Shown: positions 10,161 to 33,196, counted from the first letter of the stretch. The stretch: DNA of 64,000 nt from Streptomyces regalis (GCF_001509475.1 NZ_LLZG01000375.1:62001-126000); one strand, 5' to 3'. The notes: generated by a model not told the origin, from the sequence alone. Made by a program: numbers and translations.

Positions 10161-12541
10161 CGGTGGTGCTCCGTGGGAGTCGGGGTGCGGCGCAGGTCGA
10201 GCAGGTCCGCGGCGGCCCGGGCGAAGGGGCCGAGCAGGCCACGGCCCATCTCCAGACCGAACCAGGCGAGCCAGGTGAGCTTGGCGGCGCGCTTCTCCTG
10301 ACTGGTCAGGTGCGGGTCGACCTTGATGCCGTCGATCTGGTCGCGTACGTAGGAGTCGGCGGGGACGACGACCTCGCCGGCCAGGCTCGCCGGTTCGCCC
10401 TCGCGGCCGAGCTGCACGGTCAGGGCGCGGGTCTGGCGCCAGAGGTCGCGGCGGGCCCGGGCGTACTTGTGGCCCTCCAGCCACCAGCGGCCGCCGTCGG
10501 TGTCCGTCAACTCCAGGCGGTAACGCAGGAGTTGATGGCGCAGGCCGTGCCGGTGCGGGATGCCTTCCTCGGGGCGGATCCAGATGTCGCCGCGTTCCAC
10601 GGTCAGCGGCTCGGGGTGCAGGGCCGGGCAGGTGACCTCGCCGCGGACGTCGACGCGGCGGTCCGTCACCAGTTGGTGCATGCTCGCGATGGAGAGGGTG
10701 AGGGACATCGAACACGAGGTGTCGGGCGTGGCTCCGATCGGGCCGACGGTGCCTTCGGTGATCTCGGTGAACCACAGGTAGGGCTGGTCGTCCTTGTGCG
10801 GGAGGTGGGCCAGACCGTCGTGGGCGAGGCGTTCGAAGGTCTTCAGCTGGGCTCGGGCGTCGTAGCGGGAGGCCGGGCGAAGGCCGAGGGCCTCGACGAG
10901 TGCGGTGGTGCGGTCGGCTGTGGCGGCCGGGCCCTTCAGGGTCGCCTCGCACAGTTTCAGGGCGGTGGGGCTCTGCAACACGCGGGTGAGGAAGGCCAGT
11001 TCGGAGATCGGGTCGGCCTGGAGGCGGGCCAGGGCGTCGGTGCGCCACTCGTCCCAGTCCTGGACGCGGACGTGCATGCCGCCGAAGGCCATGTCCCGTA
11101 CGACGTCGTCGAGGGTGTTGGGGACGCCGGTGAGGTTGTAGTCGAAGCCCCAGGCGTCGGGTTCGCAGATGACGGCGACCGCGACGCGGCTGACCCAGTC
11201 GACGGGGGCGGCGTTGAGGTAGCGGAAGGCGGGGACCGTGCGGAAGCGGCCGAAGGCCGAGATGAGGCCGCTGCTGAGGTCCTGGGGGTTGTAGGCGCCG
11301 GTCTTGGTGTGGCCGCCGATGCCGCCGGGGCGCAGGGCCGTGACGACGAGGCCGTGGTCGCGGGCGCGGCGCAGGGCGACTTCCGCGGCCCACTTGGTCT
11401 GGTCGTAGCCGGCGACGAGGCGGTCGATGTGGGCGAGCGGGTCGTCCTCGCCCATGGAGGGGATGCCGACCTCGTTGAAGACGGCGATGGAGGAGATGTG
11501 GTGCAGGGGCTTGGGGCGCCCGGTCGCGGCGAGTTCGGCGAGGGTGAGGGCGCCGAGGACGTTGCTGGTGCGCAGGGACTGGTAGCCGCGCAGGAAGTCC
11601 ACGGCGGCCGCCACACCGACGATGCTGTCCACTTCGTGGGCGAGGGTGTTCCAGCGTTCGTCGGTGAGGCCCAGGTGGGGGTGGCGGATGTCGCCGGGCA
11701 GCACGGTGATGCGGCGGCGGATCTCCGACGACCAGGGCAGCGCATAGCCCTTGACTGCCTCGCCGAGGCGGGCCACGGCCGCCTCCTCGTCGGCGGCCCG
11801 GACCAGGCAGTACACGTGGGCGTCGCTGTGGCGCAGCAGGTCCAGGAGCATGTGGCTGCCGAGGAAGCCGGTGGCGCCGGTGAGCAGGATGCGGCGGGGC
11901 GGGAGGGGTTCGGGCGAGGCGGTGAAGGGGAGGCGGTCGGCGAGGGCCAGGTCGGCGAGGATCTGGGTGAGGTCGTCGGGGCGGGCCGTGGAGTCGGACG
12001 GGGTGGTGAGGGACCGGGCGGCAACCGGCGGGGCCTGAACCGGCTGCATCACCGCCGGAACAGCCGCTTCCGGTACGGCCGCTACGGCCGCGGCGGATCC
12101 CGTGCTCTCCAGCGCGCGCCTGGCCAAGCTGATCGGCCTGGCGTCGGCGAACACCTCGTCCAGGTCGACCGACACACCCAACTCTTCCTCCAGCGCCGAG
12201 ACGAGCTCCACCGCGTTCACGGAGGTGCCGCCGGCGTCGAAGAAGTCGGCGTCGGGCGCCAGTTGTCCTGCGGGGACGTAACGGCCCGCCACTGCTGCGA
12301 CGGCGGCGGCGAGGGCGTCCACCTCGCGGGGCGGGGTGCTGTGGACGGGCACAGGGGTGCCCGGGCCGGCCCCGCGCGGCGTCGGAGGGTCCGCGTCATC
12401 CGGTCGCACGGTCGCCTCGGCCGACCCTGTGACCTTGGCCAGCAGGTCGGTCACGGTCAGGCCGACGCCGCCCCGCTCGATCGCCTCCGCGGTCGCCCGC
12501 TGGTCGGCGGCTGCCGACACGTTGTCCTTCATCTCACGCAT
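10157..12541 (-). CDS. Carrier protein-thioester reductase protein with an extra C-terminal domain
   Basis: A 794-aa release protein. Residues about 70-145 form a carrier domain with phosphopantetheine serine 107 (FFDAGGTS). Residues about 213-560 are an SDR-type thioester reductase: nucleotide motif TGATGFLG at 221-228, catalytic HISS at 348-351 and YDQTK with Tyr379/Lys383. Such domains reduce a carrier-bound thioester to an aldehyde or alcohol with NADPH. Residues about 585-794 do not belong to a standard reductase; they resemble a domain I recall lying between the GMC oxidase and hydrolase parts of cholesterol-oxidase-like proteins. The gene starts 54 bp after the giant PKS stop and overlaps the hydrolase gene downstream. 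Its carrier is the obvious acceptor for the glyceryl unit made by the FkbH domain that ends the PKS. Confidence 0.88.
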   Translation of the reverse strand: MREMKDNVSAAADQRATAEAIERGGVGLTVTDLLAKVTGSAEATVRPDDADPPTPRGAGPGTPVPVHSTPPREVDALAAAVAAVAGRYVPAGQLAPDADFFDAGGTSVNAVELVSALEEELGVSVDLDEVFADARPISLARRALESTGSAAAVAAVPEAAVPAVMQPVQAPPVAARSLTTPSDSTARPDDLTQILADLALADRLPFTASPEPLPPRRILLTGATGFLGSHMLLDLLRHSDAHVYCLVRAADEEAAVARLGEAVKGYALPWSSEIRRRITVLPGDIRHPHLGLTDERWNTLAHEVDSIVGVAAAVDFLRGYQSLRTSNVLGALTLAELAATGRPKPLHHISSIAVFNEVGIPSMGEDDPLAHIDRLVAGYDQTKWAAEVALRRARDHGLVVTALRPGGIGGHTKTGAYNPQDLSSGLISAFGRFRTVPAFRYLNAAPVDWVSRVAVAVICEPDAWGFDYNLTGVPNTLDDVVRDMAFGGMHVRVQDWDEWRTDALARLQADPISELAFLTRVLQSPTALKLCEATLKGPAATADRTTALVEALGLRPASRYDARAQLKTFERLAHDGLAHLPHKDDQPYLWFTEITEGTVGPIGATPDTSCSMSLTLSIASMHQLVTDRRVDVRGEVTCPALHPEPLTVERGDIWIRPEEGIPHRHGLRHQLLRYRLELTDTDGGRWWLEGHKYARARRDLWRQTRALTVQLGREGEPASLAGEVVVPADSYVRDQIDGIKVDPHLTSQEKRAAKLTWLAWFGLEMGRGLLGPFARAAADLLDLRRTPTPTEHHR

Positions 12542-12595
12542 GAGAGCCCTTCACGGTGTTGCCCTGCCCTTTCATCCCTGCCGCCCCCGTCCCCG

Positions 12596-26497
<13,902 letters not shown>

Positions 26498-26560
26498 GTA
26501 GACAGGTGTCCTCGTGGATTCGGGCAGGGGTGTGGCCGTACGACGGTGGACCGGGCGGTG

Positions 26561-28348
26561 TCAGCTCAGGGCGGGCGCGTCGATCACGGCGAGGGTGCCG
26601 CCCAGGTAGGCCGCCCGGGAGGCGTGGCGCTGGATCTTGCCGCTGGACGTCTTGGGGATGGTGCCCGGCCGGACCAGGACGACGTCACGCACCGACAGGC
26701 CGTGGGCCTCGCCGATCGCACTGCGGACGACGTCGGTGATCTTCTCCGCCTCGCCTGCCGCGTCGGGAGCGATCTCGGCGACGAGGACGGCCTGTTCGCC
26801 GATCGCGCCCGCGCCCGCATCCGACCCGGCTCCCGCGTCTGCCCCGTCGCCGCGTCCCCCGTCGCCGTCTCCCCCGTCGACGGAGAACGCGGCGGTGCAG
26901 CCGGGGCGCAGGGCCGGGTGGGACATCTCGGCGGTCAGTTCCAGGTCCTGCGGGTAGTGGTTGCGTCCGTCGATGACGATGAGGTCCTTGAGGCGGCCGG
27001 TGACGAACAGCTCGCCGTCGCGCAGGAATCCGAGGTCGCCGGTGCGCAGGAAGCGGCCTTCGTGGCCGGTCAGGATGGCGCGGAAGGTCTCTCGGGTGGC
27101 GAGGACGTTGCGCCAGTAGCCCTTGGCGACGCTCGCGCCGCGCACCCAGATCTCGCCGATCTCGCCCTCGGGCAGTTCCTCACGCTGTTCGGGGTCGGCG
27201 ATGGTGACGGTGACGTCGGGGCCGGGGCGTCCGGAGCTGACGGCCGCCGCGTCGGCCTGTCCGGCGTGCGGGCCCGTTTCAGAGGCCCGGAGCAGCGTGG
27301 GCGGGGTGGTGACCGTGCTGCCGGTGACCATCAAGGTGGCCTCGGCCAGGCCGTAGCAGGGGTAGAGGGCCTCGCGGCGGAAGCCGGCCGGGGCGAAGGT
27401 CTCGGTGAAGCGTCGCAGGGTGGCGGCCCGGACCGGTTCGGCGCCGTTGAAGGCGACCTTCCAGCTGCTGAGGTCGAGGTCGTCGAGGGGTTCGGGGCCG
27501 GTGTGCTTGAGGCAGAGCTCGTAGGCGAAGTTGGGGCCGCCGCTCGTGTGCGGGCGGTAGCGGTCGATCGCGGTCAGCCAGCGTCGGGGCTGCTGGAGGA
27601 AGTGCAGCGGGGAGAAGAGGGTGGCGGTCACGCCCAGGTAGACCGTGTTGAGGACGGGACCTATGAGACCCATGTCGTGGTAGACGGGCAGCCAGCTGAC
27701 GAACATCTCGTGCCCGTACTCCGCGATGGTGTCCGGCGTGTGGCCCATGCGCTCGGTGATGACCCGCTCGTTGTCCAGCAGGTTCCCGTGGGTGACCATG
27801 ACGCCGCGCGGGGCGGAGGTGGAGCCGGAGGTGTACTGGAGGAAGGCGACCGAGTCGGCGGTGAGGTCCGGCTCGCGCCAGGAGGCGGCCGCCTCGTCGG
27901 GGATGTCCTCGGTGACGACGAGGGTGACGTCGGCCAGGTCGGGCAGGTGCTCCACCATGCCGGACAGGGCCGTGATCACCTCGCGGCCGCCCAGGATCAC
28001 CTTGGCGTCGGCATCGGCGATGAGCCGCTTCATCCGGGTCAGGGCACGGTGGTTCTGCGCACGGCCTTGCGGTGGGACACCCGGTACGGCGACGACGCCG
28101 GCCGCGAGGCAGCCGAGGTAGCCGCAGATGAACTCCGGGCCGGGCGGGTAGAGCAGCATGGCGCGGCTGCCGGCGAGTCCGCGCTCCTGCAGCCAGGCCG
28201 CGACGGACCGGGCCCGTTCGGCGAGACGGCCGTACGAGATCTCCTGGATCTCGCCGTCGCAGTCGCCGGTGACGAGGTACCGGTAGGCAGTTCGGTCGGG
28301 ATGATGCGCGGCGTGCGTGGTCAGCAGATCGACCAGGGAACGAACCAT
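26561..28348 (-). CDS. Fatty acyl-AMP ligase (FAAL)
   Basis: A 595-aa adenylate-forming enzyme that activates a fatty acid with ATP and hands it to an ACP rather than to CoA. The P-loop-like motif LQYTSGSTSAPRGVMVTH, the segment FVSWLPVYHDMGLIGPVL, the YGLAEATLM motif and RTGDLGFLRDGELFVTGRLKD are all FAAL-like; the WLPxxHDMGLIG pattern is a good marker for this branch. The C-terminal lysine region (TIPKTSSGKIQRHA) is intact. An odd Gly/Asp/Ala-rich insertion lies in the C-terminal subdomain around 26815-26895. I take the ATG at 28348; the frame runs to 28414 but those 22 residues do not look like the family. It is the first gene of the PKS operon, so its partner is most likely the ACP at the PKS N-terminus. 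Chain length cannot be read. Confidence 0.92.
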   Translation of the reverse strand: MVRSLVDLLTTHAAHHPDRTAYRYLVTGDCDGEIQEISYGRLAERARSVAAWLQERGLAGSRAMLLYPPGPEFICGYLGCLAAGVVAVPGVPPQGRAQNHRALTRMKRLIADADAKVILGGREVITALSGMVEHLPDLADVTLVVTEDIPDEAAASWREPDLTADSVAFLQYTSGSTSAPRGVMVTHGNLLDNERVITERMGHTPDTIAEYGHEMFVSWLPVYHDMGLIGPVLNTVYLGVTATLFSPLHFLQQPRRWLTAIDRYRPHTSGGPNFAYELCLKHTGPEPLDDLDLSSWKVAFNGAEPVRAATLRRFTETFAPAGFRREALYPCYGLAEATLMVTGSTVTTPPTLLRASETGPHAGQADAAAVSSGRPGPDVTVTIADPEQREELPEGEIGEIWVRGASVAKGYWRNVLATRETFRAILTGHEGRFLRTGDLGFLRDGELFVTGRLKDLIVIDGRNHYPQDLELTAEMSHPALRPGCTAAFSVDGGDGDGGRGDGADAGAGSDAGAGAIGEQAVLVAEIAPDAAGEAEKITDVVRSAIGEAHGLSVRDVVLVRPGTIPKTSSGKIQRHASRAAYLGGTLAVIDAPALS

Positions 28349-29064
28349 GTGGCGAGTCTCACCTGTCTGGATCGGTGGGCGAGGAACTGGAGTTCGAGGG
28401 GCGCGGGATGACAACGCGCAGACGCCTCGGTCGACCCGGCCCCCTTGCCAGGCCTTCCGTCTCGACGACCCGCCGAGGAGTTGTGGCGCTGGTCCGCCTA
28501 CTCCTCGCGCCCCCGTTCAGCTTGCTACCGGCGAGTAGCACCATAGCAACTCCGTTCGGTCCGACGGGCCGAACGAAAGTAAACCCTATGTGTCCAACAG
28601 GTGGTTGAATCAGTGACGGCCGTACACCGGTCCGCCACCGCGTCCGGCGCACACGAAAGCCCGGACACCTCCACTTCCCCGGTGTCCGGGCCCTGCGGGA
28701 GGGCTTGCCCTACGCGCGGGTGGTCAGCCGCCGTTCAGCCGCCCGCGCAGCAGCGACTTGCCCAGTTCGGCGCCGGCCTCCTCCGGCGTTCTCGTTCCTG
28801 GGCTCGCCGAGTACCCGCCGTCCGAACGGGCACACACACCACCCGCCGGAGGCGGGCATCCACACCAACTCCCCCATGTTGTACGGCAATTCAGACAGTC
28901 GACGCAGAAGCGATCAGAGCTCCGGCACTTTCGAAGCGAAGTGGCAATCGACCGTGCGAGATCGATCGATGACGGTGTGTACTGTGCTCCGAGCGCCTCG
29001 CCGCAAGCCCTCGGAACCAGCCCTGCCCGACTGCCCCCGAACCGACTTCCTGGGAACCGACTCG
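28349..29064. promoter_or_regulatory. 716-bp divergent intergenic region with three inverted repeats
   Basis: This gap separates the FAAL/PKS operon (minus) from the conservon (plus) and must hold both promoters. Three inverted repeats are visible: TGCTAC/GTAGCA at 28523-28540; CGTTCGG/CCGAACG at 28553-28575, a 23-bp imperfect palindrome; and an 11-bp stem GCCCGGACACC/GGTGTCCGGGC at 28659-28691 with an 11-base loop. The first two sit 175-230 bp upstream of the FAAL start and could be operators. The third is a hairpin without a U-run. Long open frames cross the region but show no protein-like content. No convincing -35/-10 pair was found. Confidence 0.5.
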
Positions 29065-30561
29065 ATGATCCAAATACCGGACCTGGCGACCGGCGGTCTC
29101 GCCGTCGGCATGCTGTCCGCGCTCGCCCTGGGCGGCGGGCTGCTGCGCGCACAGCGGCAACAGGCCAAGCAGCGTGCCGAGATCGCCGCGTTACGCCGCC
29201 AACTCGACGGCGCGCTCCAGGCGTTCACGGCCGAGGTCGAGCATCTGGCGGCGCGGCGCGTGCCGGCCGCCGCCCGGCAGCTGACGCATCCCCATGTCGC
29301 CGTGCCGGGTCCGCTGCATCCGCAGACGGCAAGGGCGCCGCTGGGCCTCGCGCTGGAGCACGTCCTGGCCGGTCTGCACACCGAGCTCGCCGCGCAGCGC
29401 ACCCGGATCGACGCCGCCGCACAGGCCGGGATGCGCGGGGCGACGCGCGAGATCCAGGCGGGCCTGTACCGACTGCAGGACGCGTTGCGCGGGCTTCAAC
29501 AGAAGTACGACGACCCGGAGTTGACGCAGACGCTGTTCCAACTGGACCACGAGAACGAGCAGTCGCTGCGGCGTGCGCAGGTCGCCGCCGTGGTGTGCGG
29601 GGCCTGGGTCGGGCTGGCCCGCGAGGAGTCGCACCTGGTGGACGCGGTGACCGGCGGTCAGGCCCGGCTCGCGGGCTACCACCGGGTCCGGGTCCACAAC
29701 CACCTGGCGGCGGGGACCGCACTCGTGTCGCACGCGGTGGAACCGGTGGCGATCATCGTCGCCGAACTCCTCGACAACGCCCTGCGGCACTCCGCGCCGG
29801 ACACGGATGTCGTGGTCAACCTGGAGCATGTGCATCACGGCGCATGCGTCACGGTCGACGACGCGGGTCTGGGCATGACCCAGGACGAACGTGCCCGCGC
29901 GCAGCGGTTGGTGGCGGGTTCCGAGCCGATTCTCCTCACCGAGCTCGGCGATCCGCCGCGCATGGGGCTCGCCGCGATCGGGCAGCTCACCCGGCAGTTC
30001 GATCTGAGCGTGGACGTGTCGTCGCCGTCGCCGTACGGCGGGGTGCGGGCGGTGCTGCGGGTCGACAGCCGTCTGCTCAGCCGTATCGACCCCGACGAGC
30101 GACCGCCTGCGGCGAGCGCGCCGCGCTCCACACGCACGGCCTCCCGGGACGAGGCGTCCCTCGACTCGCGGGTCGCGGCGTCCGACGGCTCCCGGGGTGA
30201 GGCGTCCAGCCCCTCGCACGGATACGGGGCCGAGCACGACGACGACGCCTCCGGCGCCGCATCCGGGCATCACGCCCCACGAGACGCCGGAGGTCTGCCG
30301 CAGCGCCGGCGCCGCGCGAAGGTGGCCGGCGCGGCGAGTGACGTGCCCGCGCCGCGGCCTGCGGTACGCCGCCCGGAGCAGGCCGCCGCCGCGCTGGGTG
30401 CGCTGCAGGCCGGTACCGCCGCCGCGCGGTCCGCGGCCGACGAGCCCACCGGCGACGCCTCCACCGCCGTACCCGAAACAGCGGGGGCCGCGCCGCAGCG
30501 GATCGAACCCGCGGCGAACGACACCGATCAGACCGACCATGAAGGGGGAACGGCTCGATGA
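29065..30561 (+). CDS. cvnA: Conservon sensor kinase-like protein CvnA
   Basis: A 498-aa membrane-associated sensor. Residues about 8-28 form one membrane segment. A coiled region follows, with a degenerate dimerisation motif (DHENEQ at 161-166), then a HATPase_c domain with N-box AELLDNALRHSAP near residue 233 and G-box VDDAGLGM near 265. The last 130 residues are a disordered Ala/Ser/Asp-rich tail. In conservons CvnA acts with CvnB-D as a G-protein-like signalling complex at the membrane. Codon 43 is TTA (29191-29193), so translation may depend on the bldA tRNA. The ATG at 29065 (MIQIPDLATGG) matches the family start; the frame is open upstream but not protein-like. The stop overlaps the cvnB start. 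Confidence 0.9.
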   Translation: MIQIPDLATGGLAVGMLSALALGGGLLRAQRQQAKQRAEIAALRRQLDGALQAFTAEVEHLAARRVPAAARQLTHPHVAVPGPLHPQTARAPLGLALEHVLAGLHTELAAQRTRIDAAAQAGMRGATREIQAGLYRLQDALRGLQQKYDDPELTQTLFQLDHENEQSLRRAQVAAVVCGAWVGLAREESHLVDAVTGGQARLAGYHRVRVHNHLAAGTALVSHAVEPVAIIVAELLDNALRHSAPDTDVVVNLEHVHHGACVTVDDAGLGMTQDERARAQRLVAGSEPILLTELGDPPRMGLAAIGQLTRQFDLSVDVSSPSPYGGVRAVLRVDSRLLSRIDPDERPPAASAPRSTRTASRDEASLDSRVAASDGSRGEASSPSHGYGAEHDDDASGAASGHHAPRDAGGLPQRRRRAKVAGAASDVPAPRPAVRRPEQAAAALGALQAGTAAARSAADEPTGDASTAVPETAGAAPQRIEPAANDTDQTDHEGGTAR

Positions 30562-30980
30562 CCAGCCGCGATACGGGAGACACGGCGTGGGTGCTCGAAC
30601 CGATCCTGCAGGTGCCGCATGTGGTGGCCGCCGTGCTGCTCACACGGGACGGAATGGTGACCGGGTACACGGACGCCCTCACGCGGCCCTCGGCCGAGCG
30701 GGTGGCCGCGATCACCAGCACCGTGCAGGGAGCTTGCCGTACCGCGGCAGCCGCGTTCGCCGACCGGGATCGTGCCGAGGTGCGGCAGATCGTCATCGAG
30801 TCGGACCACGGATACGTACTGATCGTGCCGACGGACCACGGCACATGCGTGGCCGCGTACGGGGACGAGGAGGTGCGCCTGGATCTGCTCGCGCACCGGG
30901 TGCACTCGCAGGTGGCCCGGCTGGGCGAGAAGGCGATGGCCGCCGCGCCCCGAGGTGCCGACGGCGGCGCTCCGGCATGA
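30558..30980 (+). CDS. cvnB: Roadblock/LC7 protein CvnB
   Basis: A 140-aa protein of the roadblock/LC7 fold. It has the typical start DTAWVLEPILQVPHVVAAVLLTRDGMV and the central segment ERVAAITSTVQGACRTAAAAF. In conservons these proteins are thought to act like GTPase-activating partners of the CvnD GTPase and to bind CvnA. The start overlaps cvnA by four bases and the stop overlaps cvnC by four bases, showing strict translational coupling. The Ala-rich tail after residue 125 is not conserved. Confidence 0.92.
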   Translation: MTSRDTGDTAWVLEPILQVPHVVAAVLLTRDGMVTGYTDALTRPSAERVAAITSTVQGACRTAAAAFADRDRAEVRQIVIESDHGYVLIVPTDHGTCVAAYGDEEVRLDLLAHRVHSQVARLGEKAMAAAPRGADGGAPA

Positions 30981-31339
30981 CCGGCCGCCGTGGCGGCCGC
31001 CCCCTGGTTCCCGCATATCTGTCGACCGGCGGCGTGGCCCGGCCCAGCCGCCCCCACCTGGAGCGGCTGTCGGTGCTCACCGGCGCCGGCACACCCGCCC
31101 CGGCCGACCTGCCCGCCGCCCAACTCGCCCTGCTGGACGCCCTGGACAAGGGTTCGCTGACGGTGGTGGAGGCCGCGGCGCTGCTGCGGTTGCCGGTGTC
31201 CGCGGTGCGCGTCCTGGCGGCCGAACTCATCGACCGGGACCTGGTGCTGGCCCGTGCGCCGATCCCGCCCGCCGGACGCTTCGCCCCCGACCTGCTGAAG
31301 AGAGTGGCCGATGGCCTTCGCGCCCTCAAGCACAACTAG
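30977..31339 (+). CDS. cvnC: DUF742 protein CvnC
   Basis: A 120-aa DUF742 protein with a small winged-helix-like fold. RPLVPAYLSTGG near the start is the family hallmark, and KGSLTVVEAAALLRLPVSAVRVLAAELIDRDLVL forms the helix-turn-helix-like core. The conservon model places CvnC with CvnB between sensor and GTPase. The start ATGA overlaps the cvnB stop. The last 29 bases overlap the start of cvnD, a longer overlap than at the other joints. Confidence 0.92.
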   Translation: MTGRRGGRPLVPAYLSTGGVARPSRPHLERLSVLTGAGTPAPADLPAAQLALLDALDKGSLTVVEAAALLRLPVSAVRVLAAELIDRDLVLARAPIPPAGRFAPDLLKRVADGLRALKHN

Positions 31340-31961
31340 CCGCACCGCCGAGGCAGTTGGTGTGACCCCTGATGCGGCCGACACCATCCATCTGCCCGAC
31401 ACCGCCCTCGACCTGGTCAAGATCCTGGTCGCCGGCCCCTTCGGCGTGGGCAAGACGACCCTGATCGACTCGGTCTCCGAGATCCGGCCCCTGCACACCG
31501 AGGAGCCGCTCAGCGAGGCGTCCGCGCAGGTGGACGATCTCGCCGGGGTCCGGGACAAGTCGACGACCACCGTCGCCGTCGACTTCGGCCGGATCAGCCT
31601 GCCGGGCGGGGTCGTGCTGTATCTGTTCGGCACGCCCGGGCAGGAGCGGTTCCGGGCGCTGTGGGACGACATCGCCTACGGCGCGCTGGGCGCCCTGGTG
31701 CTGGTCGACAGCCGTCGGATCGACGCGTCGTTCGACGTGCTGGGGCTGGTGGAGGAGTCGGGGCTGCCGTATGCCGTCGCCTTCAACGCCTTTCCGGACG
31801 CGCCGCGCCACTACACCGAGGATCAGCTGCGCGCCGCCCTGGACCTGGACGCGGGCACGCCGATGGTGACGTGTGACGCGCGCGATGCCGACTCGTCCGT
31901 CGACGCGCTGCTCGCGCTGGTCCAGCACCTGATCGACCGTCACGCTCCGGAGGACCGGTGA
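31311..31961 (+). CDS. cvnD: Conservon GTP-binding protein CvnD
   Basis: A 216-aa Ras-like ATP/GTP-binding protein. The P-loop is GPFGVGKTTL near residues 43-52, a switch/G2 threonine region follows (DKSTTTVAVDFG), and the G3 motif is LFGTPGQERF. A separate NKxD motif is replaced by the looser VAFNAFPDAP typical of the MglA-like conservon GTPases. It is the output switch of the CvnA-D complex, cycling GTP/GDP at the membrane. The start lies inside cvnC and the stop overlaps the P450 start (GTGA), so all six conservon genes are one coupled unit. Confidence 0.93.
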   Translation: MAFAPSSTTSRTAEAVGVTPDAADTIHLPDTALDLVKILVAGPFGVGKTTLIDSVSEIRPLHTEEPLSEASAQVDDLAGVRDKSTTTVAVDFGRISLPGGVVLYLFGTPGQERFRALWDDIAYGALGALVLVDSRRIDASFDVLGLVEESGLPYAVAFNAFPDAPRHYTEDQLRAALDLDAGTPMVTCDARDADSSVDALLALVQHLIDRHAPEDR

Positions 31962-33196
31962 CCACCCACTCCCCCGACCGGCAGGCCTTCTCCCGCTCGG
32001 CGCCCGTGCGCCTGTGGGAGGACGGCTTCGCGCTGGATCCGTACCGCTACTACGAGGCCCTGCGTGCCCAGGGCCCGCTCGGCTGGGCCGAGTTGGCGCC
32101 GGGCGTGCCGGCGTACGTCGTCACCGACCGGCGGGCGGCGCTGGATCTGCTGCACGACACGGACACGTTCTCGCACGACCCGCGGCCGTGGGAGTCCACG
32201 GTCGCCGACGACTCGCCGATCCTGGGCATGATGCGCTGGCGGCCCAACACGCTGTTCGCCGACGGCGCCGCCCATGTCCGGTACCGCACCTCGCTGATCG
32301 ACACCTTCGACCGGATCGAGCCGCACGATCTGCGGGCGCGGGTGCACCGGGCGGTGCGGGTTCTGGTGGGCCGGATCGGGCCGAAGGGCGAGGCCGATCT
32401 GGTGGGCGAGTTCGCGCGGCCGCTGATGGCGCTGGTGTTCAACAACCTCTTCGGGCTGCCGGACAGTCAGAGCGACCGGCTCGACGGGGCGTTGGGCAAG
32501 ATGATGGAGGGCGGCGCCGAAGCGGCGGAGGGCGAGGCGGAGTTCGGCGGCTACGTACTGGAGCTGATCGCGGCCAAGGCCGAGCGGCGCGGCGACGACC
32601 TGCCGAGCTGGCTGCTGGACCATCCGGCCGAGCTGACGCCCGAGGAGGTCACCTGGCAGGTGTTCCTCACGCTCGGCGCCGGGCACGAGCCGACGGCCAA
32701 CCTGGTGTCGAACGCGCTGTCCCGCATCCTCGGCAACCCGCTGTACTACTCCACGCTCACCAGCGGTTCCCGCCCCGTGATGGACGCGGTGGTGGAGGTG
32801 CTCCACCACGAGACACCGCTGGCGAACTACGGCATCCACTACGCCCGCAGCCCGGTGTCCTTCCACGGCACGTGGATCAGAGCCGCGGTGCCGGTGGTCG
32901 TCTCCTACGGGGCGCTGGCGCACTTCGCGGAGCGGGAGATCACCGGCGGCCGCCACCCCAAGGACGCCTCGCACCTGTCCTGGTCGGCGGGCCCGCACGC
33001 CTGCCCGGTCCGCCAGCACACGCTGCTCATCGCCACCGAGGCGATCGAACGGCTCACCCAGTGGCTTCCCGACCTGGAACCGGCCCTGCCCCGCGAGCGC
33101 CTGACGTGGCGGCCCGGCCCCTTCCACCGCTCCCTGACCTCCCTGCCCGTCCGGTTCAGCCCCCGCTCCCCCGACCAGCCAGGAGTTCCGTCGTGA
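31958..33196 (+). CDS. cvnE: Cytochrome P450, CYP157-like, lacking the ExxR arginine
   Basis: A 412-aa P450. The I-helix motif is AGHEPT (241-246) and the heme-ligand cysteine is Cys349 in SWSAGPHACPVRQ, with the usual aromatic FGxG changed to WSAG. The K-helix, which in nearly all P450s reads ExxR, here reads E280-V-L-H283, so the arginine is absent. This is a known trait of the CYP157 family that accompanies Streptomyces conservons. Whether such proteins are normal monooxygenases is uncertain; they may assist the adjacent CYP154. The GTG start overlaps the cvnD stop. Confidence 0.88.
   Translation: MTTHSPDRQAFSRSAPVRLWEDGFALDPYRYYEALRAQGPLGWAELAPGVPAYVVTDRRAALDLLHDTDTFSHDPRPWESTVADDSPILGMMRWRPNTLFADGAAHVRYRTSLIDTFDRIEPHDLRARVHRAVRVLVGRIGPKGEADLVGEFARPLMALVFNNLFGLPDSQSDRLDGALGKMMEGGAEAAEGEAEFGGYVLELIAAKAERRGDDLPSWLLDHPAELTPEEVTWQVFLTLGAGHEPTANLVSNALSRILGNPLYYSTLTSGSRPVMDAVVEVLHHETPLANYGIHYARSPVSFHGTWIRAAVPVVVSYGALAHFAEREITGGRHPKDASHLSWSAGPHACPVRQHTLLIATEAIERLTQWLPDLEPALPRERLTWRPGPFHRSLTSLPVRFSPRSPDQPGVPS

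Noticed and set aside
12241..12290. TTA triplet in the PCP-reductase gene (plus-strand TAA in GTAACG)
   Set aside because: In the true frame it reads CGT TAC (Arg-Tyr), so it is not a TTA codon.
28705..29064. In-frame extension of 120 residues before cvnA
   Set aside because: The sequence is Arg/Pro-rich and unlike CvnA proteins, which begin with a membrane segment as at 29065.
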